Source: Shewanella sp. 10N.286.48.A6 (GTDB lineage Bacteria; Pseudomonadota; Gammaproteobacteria; Enterobacterales; Shewanellaceae). Taken from it: a stretch of 53,687 nucleotides of DNA. Below, in pieces: positions 38,099 through 46,137 of this stretch (the first letter of the stretch is position 1; each line of letters opens with the position of its first letter). The notes under the pieces were generated by a model that saw only the letters and a list, made by a program, of their open reading frames with translations, did not search any database and was not told the origin of the DNA. The position numbers and the translations under genes are program-made. The stretch is from the NCBI RefSeq assembly GCF_002873135.1, contig NZ_MCVI01000036.1, forward strand, positions 1 to 53,687, in the 5' to 3' direction.

Positions 38099-38281
38099 GT
38101 CAAAAAATCGCCATTAGCCGCTATTTTGTCAAAAAACAAACGCCTGTCAAAGCCACTAAAACCGTCAATTTATAGCACATTGACGACCAAGTCATAGCAA
38201 CATAAAGTTAATAACAAGTACAACGTAAAGCGTCAACGAAAAATCAACCTTTTATAACCAAGCGAATCAATAATGATTGAC
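38099..38281. promoter_or_regulatory. Cluster of seven GTCAA/TTGAC elements upstream of parA (centromere or operator candidate)
   Basis: Within 183 bp GTCAA occurs on the + strand at 38099, 38128, 38146, 38164 and 38232, and as TTGAC at 38180 and 38277. This is far more than expected by chance. Ribbon-helix-helix partners of ParA proteins bind short repeated boxes upstream of their own operon, so this is a candidate binding array. The rest of the 440-bp gap back to 37877 is AT-rich with no gene I can support. Confidence 0.5.
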
Positions 38282-38318
38282 AATCCAATGGCGTTATACC
38301 ACATCAGGAGATGTTTTG

Positions 38319-39065
38319 ATGATTATCTTAGTCGGTGGTGAAAAAGGCGGTAGTGGTAAAAGCTGCTTAGCCCAAAATATCGCAGTATTTCTCGCTAAAG
38401 AAGCCACAGCCAGTATTATCATGGTCGATTGCGACCCGCAAAGAACCACATCAGATTGGATCCAAGCGCGCAATAACAACCCTGAATTACCAGCAATAAA
38501 TTGCGTCCAATTGTACGGAAAAATCCGTAACGACTTACTCAGTCTTGAGAAACATTATGATTATGTACTCGTTGACTGCGGCGGCCAAGACAATTTAGCC
38601 CTGCGCGCTACATTATCAGTGGCCTCTCACGCCTTAATGCCCCTAAGACCCAAGCGTAGAGACCTAAAAACGGTCAGTCACATGGATGATATTGTCGCTA
38701 CCTGCAAAATGATTAATCCCACCATGAAAGCCTCTTTTGTGGTAACTCAGTGTCCAAGTTTGCCTAACCAAGCAGGTCGAATACTCGAAGCTAAAGAGGT
38801 ATGTAAAACTTACGATATTAACGTGCTTGATGCGATTACTTACAGCCGAAATATTTATGACGACAGTGAAGAGTCTGGCTTGTCAGTCATTGAAATAGAC
38901 CCCAATGGAAAAGCCGCGGTTGAAATCCGTAATATTGCTTGTGAATTGCTAGAAGTAAGCGATGCCAAACAGCTAATCAGGCAGCGAAATAATAACGATA
39001 ATGTAACGCAATTAGGGGGAAGTTATGGGCCTGGCCGATCTGAAGAAAACCGTTACGCCATGTAG
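38319..39065 (+). CDS. ParA-family ATPase
   Basis: 248 aa from ATG 38319 (AGGAG about 9 nt upstream; an earlier TTG at 38277 lies in the repeat region). The deviant Walker A is VGGEKGGSGKS (Lys9 and Lys14), Walker A' MVDCDPQRTTSDW and Walker B YVLVDCGG. Short P-loop ATPases of this kind position plasmids or protein complexes. The next gene overlaps by 41 nt and encodes a ribbon-helix-helix protein, an arrangement like ParF/ParG. It is chromosomal here, with no replication gene nearby. Confidence 0.9.
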   Translation: MIILVGGEKGGSGKSCLAQNIAVFLAKEATASIIMVDCDPQRTTSDWIQARNNNPELPAINCVQLYGKIRNDLLSLEKHYDYVLVDCGGQDNLALRATLSVASHALMPLRPKRRDLKTVSHMDDIVATCKMINPTMKASFVVTQCPSLPNQAGRILEAKEVCKTYDINVLDAITYSRNIYDDSEESGLSVIEIDPNGKAAVEIRNIACELLEVSDAKQLIRQRNNNDNVTQLGGSYGPGRSEENRYAM

Positions 39066-39423
39066 TACGCCTTTTTTGCCGCAAATGTCAGTTGATGACT
39101 TTATTGAGGCAGCAAATCTTTACGCTATGGGCAAACCACAGCAGTCGAGCGCCTGTAAAAATGCAGATTCAAACCAACAGGCGATGCAGCAACTATGGGA
39201 ATTAACCACCCAAGCTGAAGCGAATGAACCCATAAATGAAAAACCTAAACCATTTAGACGGGCAACATTTACCTTAAGTGAAGCGGCAATTGAGCAATTA
39301 AACTGCTTAAGTCAAAGCAGCCAATCGGCAAAGTCAAAGTTAATTAGAATATTGATTAAACAGCATTTTTCATTATCACTTGAAGAACAACAGCAAATAG
39401 AGCAACGACTGCAAATACGTTAA
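39025..39423 (+). CDS. Ribbon-helix-helix protein, likely ParA partner
   Basis: 132 aa. N-terminal ~75 residues have no recognised fold (MSVDDFIEAANLYAMGKPQ). The C-terminal part RRATFTLSEAAIEQLNCLSQSSQSAKSKLIRILIKQHF fits a ribbon-helix-helix DNA-binding unit (beta strand, two helices). GGGGAAG upstream of ATG 39025, inside the parA reading frame, supports the start and shows coupled translation. Proposed role: binds the repeated boxes upstream of parA and stimulates the ATPase. This is inference from gene order. Confidence 0.72.
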   Translation: MGLADLKKTVTPCSTPFLPQMSVDDFIEAANLYAMGKPQQSSACKNADSNQQAMQQLWELTTQAEANEPINEKPKPFRRATFTLSEAAIEQLNCLSQSSQSAKSKLIRILIKQHFSLSLEEQQQIEQRLQIR

Positions 39424-39457
39424 ATCAACTATAAAAATAAACTCCCTCCCCTTCTTT

Positions 39458-39497
39458 CTGGCAGCAACCTTGGTTGTTTGCCAGTTTTTTTTGTCTC
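39458..39497 (+). terminator. Terminator of the parA operon
   Basis: CTGGCA-GCAACC-TT-GGTTGT-TTGCCAG stem followed by eight T, 37 nt after the stop. Confidence 0.88.
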
Positions 39498-39576
39498 AAT
39501 AAAAATCAGCCACTTGAATTTGGCGCAAATTCACCCAATAACATAATGACAAGCTAATATAATCTGGGAGAGCTGA

Positions 39577-40401
39577 ATGTTTGCAGTGTTTTTACTTGTC
39601 ACCGTTGCGGTAACTGCCATCGCGTTGATTATGACTAAGTCTCAACGCACTGAAAAGCGCAGGCAACAGCTTATGACAAGGCCTTTCCCTAAAGCATGGC
39701 GGCAAATCCTTAAGCGTCGCTTACCCTATTTTCATGCATTGCCCACAGATCTGCAGCTACAACTAAAAAAGTTAATCCAGATTTTTATTGATGAAAAACA
39801 ATTTGTCGGCTGTGATGGCTTCAACATTACCGACGAAGTAAGAGTGACCATTGCCGCGCAAGCCTGCTTGTTATTACTCAATCGAAAAACCAATTTTTAC
39901 CCCAAGTTAAAACAAATTTTAGTGTATCCCTATGCGTTTATTGTTGAGAAAAATAACACCGACTTTGCCGGCGTATCCTCTAATGAACGTAATGTGTTAC
40001 TGGGAGAGTCCTGGGGTAATGGCAAGATCATCTTGTCGTGGAAAAGTACTTTGGACGGCGCTGCAGCGCCATTTGATGGTCAAAATGTGGTTATTCATGA
40101 GTTTGCTCATCAGCTAGATCAGGAAAACGGCAATGCCAATGGCGCACCGCCATTAAAAGAGTTCACCGATTATGCCACTTGGTCAGCAACACTCGGTCGT
40201 GAGTTTAAAGCGCTGCAATATTGTGCCCAGCATCAATTACCCTCGCTGTTTAACTACTATGGTGCGACCAATCCTGCTGAGTTTTTTGCCGTCATTAGTG
40301 AAACCTTTTTCGAGAAACCGTTAGCGTTTTACCAACAGCATCAATTGCTTTATAAAGAACTGAGTCAGTTTTATCAGCTAGACCCAATCAATTGGCATTA
40401 A
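39577..40401 (+). CDS. mtfA: MtfA-type zinc peptidase (M90)
   Basis: 274 aa. An N-terminal hydrophobic helix (FAVFLLVTVAVTAIALIM) anchors it. The metallopeptidase core has NVVIHEFAHQLDQENG (HExxH zinc site with downstream Asp) and NPAEFFAVISETFFEKP (third ligand region). E. coli MtfA is a soluble peptidase that binds the glucose-transport repressor Mlc; here the membrane anchor is extra, a variation seen in other proteobacteria. GGGAGAG before ATG supports the start. Confidence 0.9.
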   Translation: MFAVFLLVTVAVTAIALIMTKSQRTEKRRQQLMTRPFPKAWRQILKRRLPYFHALPTDLQLQLKKLIQIFIDEKQFVGCDGFNITDEVRVTIAAQACLLLLNRKTNFYPKLKQILVYPYAFIVEKNNTDFAGVSSNERNVLLGESWGNGKIILSWKSTLDGAAAPFDGQNVVIHEFAHQLDQENGNANGAPPLKEFTDYATWSATLGREFKALQYCAQHQLPSLFNYYGATNPAEFFAVISETFFEKPLAFYQQHQLLYKELSQFYQLDPINWH

Positions 40402-40470
40402 GATCAGCATTGAGTCATTGATTTTCGCGGCTATCATTACCAGCCAGCATTTAGCAGACAAGGAATTTTC

Positions 40471-40959
40471 ATGCACAAAGCCATCTTAAGATTATTATTA
40501 ACCACTAGTTTATGTTTAATGTCTTCTTTACCCCTAGCAGCTCAAGAGGCACTCTCTGACGAGTCAAAGCAACAAGCTAATAGCATTCTCGACCAACTAC
40601 ACCAAAATGCCAGCCAGGCGAACTGGGACAGTTACTTTTCGCTATATCACCAGCAAGCGGTGTTTTTAGGCACTGATGCCACAGAGCGCTGGGATATGCA
40701 ACAATTTGCCGGTTATGCCAGACCTACAGATGGTTGGCATTATGAAGTCAGCTCACGCCAGCTACTGCAGTTTGATAACACCATTGTTTTTGATGAATTA
40801 CTTGAAAGCGCCAGTTATGGTCTATGTCGCGGTACAGGTGCACTACAATTAACTGATGATGGCTGGAAAATTATTCAATATCATTTAAGTATTGCAGTGC
40901 CTAACGACAATGCCAAAGCCGTGGCGCAGTTGATAGGCGCAAAGAAACAAGCTAAATAA
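40471..40959 (+). CDS. Exported NTF2-like (SnoaL/DUF4440) protein
   Basis: 162 aa with signal peptide (LLLTTSLCLMSSLPLAAQ). The cone-shaped NTF2-like fold is recognised from ANWDSYFSLYHQQAVFLGTDATERWDMQQFAGYA and the ending GTGALQLTDDGWKIIQYHLSIAVPND. Such proteins may bind or hydrolyse small hydrophobic ligands; none can be named. AAGGA upstream of ATG. Followed by a terminator-like hairpin. Confidence 0.85.
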   Translation: MHKAILRLLLTTSLCLMSSLPLAAQEALSDESKQQANSILDQLHQNASQANWDSYFSLYHQQAVFLGTDATERWDMQQFAGYARPTDGWHYEVSSRQLLQFDNTIVFDELLESASYGLCRGTGALQLTDDGWKIIQYHLSIAVPNDNAKAVAQLIGAKKQAK

Positions 40960-40993
40960 CCTCTATCGATAAGTTAATATTGATTAAAAACCT

Positions 40994-41025
40994 AAGCCAG
41001 CAACTTAGCTACGCTGGCTTTGCTT
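40994..41025 (+). terminator. Terminator-like hairpin
   Basis: AAGCCAGC (40994-41001) and GCTGGCTT (41013-41020) pair around an 11-nt loop; a short T-rich stretch follows. Confidence 0.65.
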
Positions 41026-41276
41026 ACTTGAGCGCTTAAGCCAAACAATCGATTAGTTTCTCAAGATATGAGTTTAACGAGCTATCAGTCAAAAAAGTCC
41101 ATAAGCAAAAGAATACAGCAACAAAACTCCCCCCTATTAGTGTCTATGTTATTTACTCTAGCATTAGGTGCCTTCGATAATGACTCACTAATCCTTTAGC
41201 CGCTTTGATTGATATTAATCAATAACATAACTAGAAGGTTTAACTGAATCAGCTGTGATTTCGCTATAAATTTTAA

Positions 41277-41305
41277 GCAAAAAAAAACGGCTCATAAGAG
41301 CCGCA
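41277..41305 (-). terminator. Former aceBA operon terminator
   Basis: Minus strand: CGGCTC-TTAT-GAGCCG followed by eight T. It lies downstream of the aceA remnant and is intact. Between it and the remnant (41306-41478) there is also an inverted repeat, CCCGATGTAG (41405-41414) with CTACATCGGG (41427-41436). Nothing else is recognised in 41026-41478. Confidence 0.8.
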
Positions 41306-41478
41306 ACACAAGCAAATGGTTGAAAACTTACTGGGTAGGAAGTAAAAATCCTCGCATTAAGAACGACAACTAGCTTGCGCTAAAATTCCAAATACTGGAT
41401 AAAACCCGATGTAGCCTGTAGGTGAACTACATCGGGGGACATCAGCTGCATGGCAGCTAAACTGTTACAGAAGTGGTA

Positions 41479-41619
41479 TTAAAACAGCTCTTCTTCGGTA
41501 AAGCCGGTCAATGCCCTCACTGAAGATTAACCGCCTTGAATACAGCTTGTCACTTGGTCAAAGTAACCTGTGCCCACTTCTTGTTGATGCGACACGAATC
41601 TATAACCTTTCTCAGCCGT
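41479..41619 (-). pseudogene. aceA: Isocitrate lyase remnant (3' end only)
   Basis: On the minus strand the frame reads TAEKGYRFVSHQQEVGTGYFDQ, then VTSCIQGG, a TAA stop at 41529-41527, and SSVRALTGFTEEELF with the normal terminal stop. This is the conserved C-terminus of isocitrate lyase (E. coli ends with a VSHQQEVGTGYFD stretch followed by ALTGSTEE.QF). About 46 codons remain of roughly 430-440; the catalytic KKCGH region and the rest are gone. The stop replaces a residue after IQGG. It sits directly downstream of aceB in the normal aceBA order, so an internal deletion plus point mutation has removed the gene here. A functional copy elsewhere cannot be excluded. Confidence 0.9.
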
Positions 41620-41653
41620 TATAAATTAAACTTTTGTAATACGTCTACTGAAT

Positions 41654-43309
41654 TTAAGCTGTTAATAACTCATAACCCGGTAGTGTTAAGAAATCGACCA
41701 ACTCATCAGAGGTGGTAATTTCCTCAAACAGACTGGCCGCTTTAGTAAACTGACCACTGGTAAACCTTTGCTGCCCTAGCTCTTGCTCGACATTAATTAG
41801 CTCTTCAGCCAGCATGGTTTTGAATAAGTCTTTAGTGACTAACTTGCCATTAGAAAGTGACTTTTCATGTTGGATCCACTGCCAGATCGAGGTGCGTGAG
41901 ATTTCTGCTGTAGCGGCATCTTCCATCAATCCGTAGATAGGAACGCAACCATTACCTTGGATCCACGCTTCGATATATTGCACTGCGATACGAATGTTTA
42001 AACGCATGCCCGCTTCGGTACGTTCACCATCACAAGGTGTCAGCAGCTCTTCGGCTAATATCGGTGCATCGACATCACGGGTAATGTGCAACTGGTTAGT
42101 TCCGGCGCCAATATAATCATTGAAAATCGCCATGGCGGTATCGGCTAAACCAGGGTGTGCAACCCAAGTACCGTCATGTCCATTACGCGCTTCAAGCTCT
42201 TTATCACCTTTTACTTTTTGCAAAATAATTTCATTTTCTTCGGCTGTTTTAGCCGGAATTAATGCTGCCATGCCGCCCATAGCTAATGCGCCACGCTTGT
42301 GACAGGTTTTAATCAGTAGACGTGAATAAGCACTTAAAAAAGGCGTATCCATAGTGACTGCTTGGCGATCTGGTAAAACACGGTCTGCATGTTTGTTCAA
42401 GGTTTTGATATAGCTGAAAATGTAATCCCAGCGGCCACAATTTAATGCCACAATATTTGAACGTAGTTCATATAAAATCTCGTCCATTTCGAATACTGCC
42501 GGCAGCGTTTCAATTAGGCAGGTACATTTTATTGTGCCTGGCTTTAAACAAAAACGTTCTTCAACGAATGCGAACACTTTTGCCCACCAGCGCGCTTCAA
42601 CATGACTTTCAAGCTTAGGAAGATAAAAGTAAGGGCCGCTGCCATTAGCTAATAATTGATGGTAGTTGTGATAAAAATACATCGCGAAGTCGAACAGACC
42701 ACCTGGAATAGACTCGCCCTTGAACTCAACGTGCTTTTCTTTAAGGTGTAATCCACGTACTCGACAGATAAGTACTGCAGGATCTTCATCTAAACTGTAA
42801 TGTTTGCCTGTTGCCTCAGCAGTAAAGCTAATATCGCCTCGCACTGCATCACGTAAGTTAATTTGACCTTGAACGACTTTTTCCCAGCTTGGTGCTAGTG
42901 AGTCTTCAAAATCTGCCATAAATACTTTTACGTTGGCATTCAGCGCATTAATAATCATTTTGCGATCTACGGGGCCAGTAATTTCAACTCTACGGTCAGT
43001 AAGATCTTCAGGTATCCCTCTAATCGCCCACTCACCATCTCGAATAGCGCGGGTTTCAGGTAAGAAGCCAGGTAATTGACCATCATCAATGCGTTGCTGC
43101 TTTAATTTTCGCTGTGATAGCAACTCAGGAACTTCTGCAGCAAAAGCACCACATAAACTAGCCAATAATGACAGTGAGCCATCATTGAAGATAACCTCTT
43201 GGCCAGGGACTTCTGGGCCAATCAAAGCAAGCTCTGAGCTTGTTGGTAAATCAGTTTCAGCACTTGGCTGTGATTTAGCATATTTAGCCATTAGTTGTTC
43301 TGCTGTCAT
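41654..43309 (-). CDS. aceB: Malate synthase A
   Basis: Condenses glyoxylate with acetyl-CoA to malate. 551 aa from ATG 43309, with AGGGG 7 nt upstream; the frame is open for 36 more codons that do not look like AceB. Signature regions: ITGPVDRKMIINALNANVKVFMADFEDSLAP, ICRVRGLHLKEKH (catalytic Arg), GTIKCTCLIETLPAVFEMDEILYELR, LNCGRWDYIFSYIKT and GIRIAVQYIEAWIQGNGCVPI-type ending. The reading frame is intact although its partner aceA is a remnant, so glyoxylate must come from another source or aceA lies elsewhere. Confidence 0.96.
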   Translation of the reverse strand: MTAEQLMAKYAKSQPSAETDLPTSSELALIGPEVPGQEVIFNDGSLSLLASLCGAFAAEVPELLSQRKLKQQRIDDGQLPGFLPETRAIRDGEWAIRGIPEDLTDRRVEITGPVDRKMIINALNANVKVFMADFEDSLAPSWEKVVQGQINLRDAVRGDISFTAEATGKHYSLDEDPAVLICRVRGLHLKEKHVEFKGESIPGGLFDFAMYFYHNYHQLLANGSGPYFYLPKLESHVEARWWAKVFAFVEERFCLKPGTIKCTCLIETLPAVFEMDEILYELRSNIVALNCGRWDYIFSYIKTLNKHADRVLPDRQAVTMDTPFLSAYSRLLIKTCHKRGALAMGGMAALIPAKTAEENEIILQKVKGDKELEARNGHDGTWVAHPGLADTAMAIFNDYIGAGTNQLHITRDVDAPILAEELLTPCDGERTEAGMRLNIRIAVQYIEAWIQGNGCVPIYGLMEDAATAEISRTSIWQWIQHEKSLSNGKLVTKDLFKTMLAEELINVEQELGQQRFTSGQFTKAASLFEEITTSDELVDFLTLPGYELLTA

Positions 43310-43543
43310 ATTTAGCCCCTTGAGCAATAATTCGTTTTTAAAAGTTAAATGGTGGTCAGTAAGCGTATTTATCTGTACACCTCTATCAGTGTTTATAAAC
43401 AGACAACTTACTTCCACATATCTAAAAACAAACCCTGCTACTTTTTAACCATCAAATGTTTGTTTCGTACTAAAACCTAACCAGAAACGTTTGCATTTGC
43501 AACAACCAAATAACATCCTCAACAAGCCAAATAGCAACCTAAT

Positions 43544-43560
43544 AATTGGTAACACCAACA
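43544..43560. promoter_or_regulatory. PdhR-like operator upstream of aceB
   Basis: AATTGGTAACACCAACA matches the PdhR consensus AATTGGT-N3-ACCAATT at 12 of 14 defined positions. 235 bp upstream of the aceB start. More AATTGGT/ACCAATT half-sites lie at about 43614-43655. Prediction from consensus recalled from memory. Confidence 0.4.
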
Positions 43561-43677
43561 GCAAAAACACAACAAGATACTGATTTAAAACAGATAAAAA
43601 TTAAAACAACATTTAATTGGTTTTAGTTGGTAACTTGTCCAACCAATTTACCAACAGCACAAAAAGGTAATTACACA

Positions 43678-43692
43678 AGTACTTTAATTACA
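43678..43692. promoter_or_regulatory. HexR-like operator upstream of aceB
   Basis: AGTACTTTAATTACA, read on the other strand as TGTAATTAAAGTACT, matches the HexR-type palindrome TGTAATTAAATTACA at 13 of 15 positions. HexR controls central carbon genes in Shewanella. Prediction only. Confidence 0.4.
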
Positions 43693-43849
43693 TGTCGCAA
43701 ATAATTGTGTACAGCCTTAAGACAGTTTTCTACTAAAGTAGAAATAGCATTTTGTTTTGAACATACCCTGAGGTAAAGCCATTAAAATAATTAAAATCAT
43801 TGAGTTATAATATGCTTAATCACAACCAAATTTAAACAACTGTTTTAAT

Positions 43850-43898
43850 TTGACGTTTACGTAAACAAAATAGGCTGTCTAGAATATATACTCTAGAC
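43850..43898. promoter_or_regulatory. LiuR-like site and second palindrome upstream of aceB
   Basis: TTGACGTTTACGTAAAC (43850-43866) contains the perfect palindrome GTTTACGTAAAC and resembles LiuR (MerR family) sites for branched-chain amino-acid and glyoxylate genes. At 43877-43898 arms GTCTAGA and TCTAGAC flank an 8-nt AT spacer; no regulator is suggested for it. The remaining gap (43310-44078) is AT-rich without genes. Confidence 0.4.
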
Positions 43899-44078
43899 TG
43901 GTGGAGTTGTAACCGGATCAACATCACAAAAGTTATTGGTTTAGTCGAAAAAAAATGCATCTTTTTTTATAAAAAGTTAAAAACAGTCACAATTTAAAGC
44001 ATTTTTGCACTAAGGAAGGTCAAAGCTTGCAAATACAGAAGCCATATTGGTGCAGATAAAAACGCCCAAAGCAGGTAG

Positions 44079-45827
44079 CTATGATAAATAAACCACTTTA
44101 TTTCGACCTTCAGATTTTGCTTTATATAAGGCTGTATCTGCACGGTTAATGATGGGATCAAGGCTTAGATCATCTGCCGTTATTTGGCTAACCCCAAAAC
44201 TTGCGGTAATTGTAAATTGATGACCAGAAAAACGAGTATCAATCGACTCAATATCAAATCGTATTTTTTTCGCTAACTCAACTGCTAATTCAATTGTGGT
44301 AAAAGGCATAAAAATAGCAAACTCTTCACCACCCATTCGACTGACGATATCTGTACTACGGGTATTCGCCGTTATCACCTCAGCAACCTTTTTCAGTGCC
44401 CAATCCCCAGTGCCGTGGCCAAAGGTGTCGTTAATCTGTTTAAAAAAGTCTAAATCAATCACTATAACGCTATATTGTCCGCCACGGGCAAGCACTTGGA
44501 CAAATTCATCTTCGGCTTTTTCTTCGCCAGTACCACGATTTAACAAGCCGGTGAGTAAATCAATTTGAGCTTGTTTACGAAATTGATTTCTTTGCATCCA
44601 TGCGGTGGCAAGCAACAAACTCAAAAATGCTACCGTGCCCGTCAAGACGGTAGAAAACATAAACGAAGCGCTTTTTTCGCTATTCATAATGCTGCGCTCT
44701 TTCGCTAGCATTTCTTGATCTTGTGCCAGTTTATTTAACTGGCGAGTCTTTTCTGCATTATCGAATTTTGCAACTTGGTATGCCGTTTCTTTGACCTTTT
44801 TATCATTAATTAACAGCATCCCTATGGCATGGGCTTGCACATGATATTGATAAGCAACTTTAAATTGACCACGTTTACTGGCCACCATTGAAAGCACATT
44901 ATAAGCACGCTGCTTAGCCTTATAATTATTAGGCTCGTTAGTCAGTTTATCGACCAATTCGGCATACTCAACCGCCTGTTGAAATTGTTGTAACTGAAAA
45001 TAAACTTCACTTAAATAAGCGTAAATATTATTAATTTCTAACTCAAAATTAAACGGTTGATAAGCTGCTAACGCTTTAAGAAATAACACTTCTGCGGTTT
45101 GATAATGATGGTGTTCAAACTCAACTATAGCCTTGCCTTTAATGGCCATAGCTGCAATTAACGGGAAATTATTTTGCTGACAATAATCTTGGGTATCTGC
45201 AAATAATTGTAATTGTTCTAGATAAGGGATTTGGTTCAATGATAATTGCGCTGTAGATGTCAGTACCATGGCATAGCAATGGGATTTGCTATCTTGGCCT
45301 TTATTTAACATAAAAACAATCTTCGAAAGCCTAAGTACCTCGTCATATTTATCTAAATCTAGATAGGTATTCATTAGCCTGACATAGGAACTGATTTTAA
45401 TCGAGTTATCTTGAAAGCTGTCAATGCGTGCTAGGCTTTTCTCCAGTAGGCTAAAAGCATCTTCATAGCGCTTTAAAGGAATACTAGCAGAAATTTTATA
45501 AGCATAAATATTCGTTAATTGCTCATCGTTCGGGTTGAGTAATAGAGTCTTATCTAAAGTCTGTAAGGCACTTTCATATTTTCCGGCAAGAATAAGCCGT
45601 ACCGACTCAAAAATATAAAGCCTTATTTTTTGCGCTCGACTTAGACTATCAAACAAACCAAACAGTTCATTAATGCTGGCGCTAGAGGTATCAATATCTT
45701 TAAGTATTGATACATCTAGCAGATCTAATTTTTGGTCAATATCGTCAGCGCTGACGTCATCGGCACTCACTGCTGCGCAGAAAATGAATAACGTGGAGCA
45801 AAGTAACCGATTAAGCGCTTTTAGCAT
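44079..45827 (-). CDS. Periplasmic TPR sensor diguanylate cyclase
   Basis: 582 aa. Signal peptide (STLFIFCAAVSA), ~330 residues of tetratricopeptide-like helices, one membrane helix (FMFSTVLTGTVAFLSLLLATAW, about 390-410) and a cytoplasmic GGDEF domain. The catalytic loop is GGEEF (active type), and an RxxD inhibitory site (RSTD) stands five residues before it. Predicted to make cyclic-di-GMP in response to a periplasmic protein or peptide. It starts 10 nt after the sonA stop on the same strand, so it is probably co-transcribed with the borosin genes. Confidence 0.9.
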   Translation of the reverse strand: MLKALNRLLCSTLFIFCAAVSADDVSADDIDQKLDLLDVSILKDIDTSSASINELFGLFDSLSRAQKIRLYIFESVRLILAGKYESALQTLDKTLLLNPNDEQLTNIYAYKISASIPLKRYEDAFSLLEKSLARIDSFQDNSIKISSYVRLMNTYLDLDKYDEVLRLSKIVFMLNKGQDSKSHCYAMVLTSTAQLSLNQIPYLEQLQLFADTQDYCQQNNFPLIAAMAIKGKAIVEFEHHHYQTAEVLFLKALAAYQPFNFELEINNIYAYLSEVYFQLQQFQQAVEYAELVDKLTNEPNNYKAKQRAYNVLSMVASKRGQFKVAYQYHVQAHAIGMLLINDKKVKETAYQVAKFDNAEKTRQLNKLAQDQEMLAKERSIMNSEKSASFMFSTVLTGTVAFLSLLLATAWMQRNQFRKQAQIDLLTGLLNRGTGEEKAEDEFVQVLARGGQYSVIVIDLDFFKQINDTFGHGTGDWALKKVAEVITANTRSTDIVSRMGGEEFAIFMPFTTIELAVELAKKIRFDIESIDTRFSGHQFTITASFGVSQITADDLSLDPIINRADTALYKAKSEGRNKVVYLS

Positions 45828-45837
45828 GAGGCTAAGA

Positions 45838-46047
45838 TTACGATAAGTGATGGACGAGTAAAATTGATTTCAGTTCAACATCACCCACCAAGGATTTAAC
45901 TTGCGCCATATCCCCTGACATCACAGCGTCAATGTCTTTATCTGATAAACCATTGGCCTGCATAACGCCGCGAGGATCTTTCTTATAAGCCTCTAACAAC
46001 TTGGCATCTGAGCTTAATTGAGTAAAAAACTCGGTTAAATTTGACAT
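45838..46047 (-). CDS. sonA: Split-borosin precursor peptide, SonA-like
   Basis: 69 aa RiPP precursor. Residues 1-55 (MSNLTEFFTQLSSDAKLLEA and so on to SLVGD) form the helical borosin-binding domain, related to the LigA/Nif11-like precursor fold (DPRGVMQANGLSDKDIDAVMSGD). The core is the short hydrophobic tail VELKSILLVHHLS. Aligned with S. oneidensis SonA as I remember it, L63 and V65 take the places of the backbone-N-methylated L63 and I65. AAGGA 7 nt before ATG gives a strong start. The methyltransferase is 90 nt upstream. The mature product and any protease are unknown. Confidence 0.85.
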   Translation of the reverse strand: MSNLTEFFTQLSSDAKLLEAYKKDPRGVMQANGLSDKDIDAVMSGDMAQVKSLVGDVELKSILLVHHLS

Positions 46048-46106
46048 GTTATTTCCTTATTTGTCTTCAAGGTTGTTATCACTATTGATTAGTACAGCTA
46101 TCAAGC

Positions 46107-46130
46107 GCGGTTATTGTCCACAATAACCCG
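46107..46130 (-). promoter_or_regulatory. Hairpin between sonM and sonA
   Basis: GGTTATTGT (46109-46117) and ACAATAACC (46120-46128) form a perfect 9-bp stem with a 2-nt gap in the DNA repeat (a 4-6 nt loop in RNA). No T run follows on the minus strand, so it looks like a 3'-end-protecting or processing hairpin that could let sonA RNA outlast sonM RNA. Confidence 0.5.
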
Positions 46131-46137
46131 TATTCTG

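Noticed and set aside
39025..39423. RHH protein as an antitoxin.
   Set aside because: The overlapping neighbour is a ParA ATPase, not a toxin; no small toxin ORF is adjacent.
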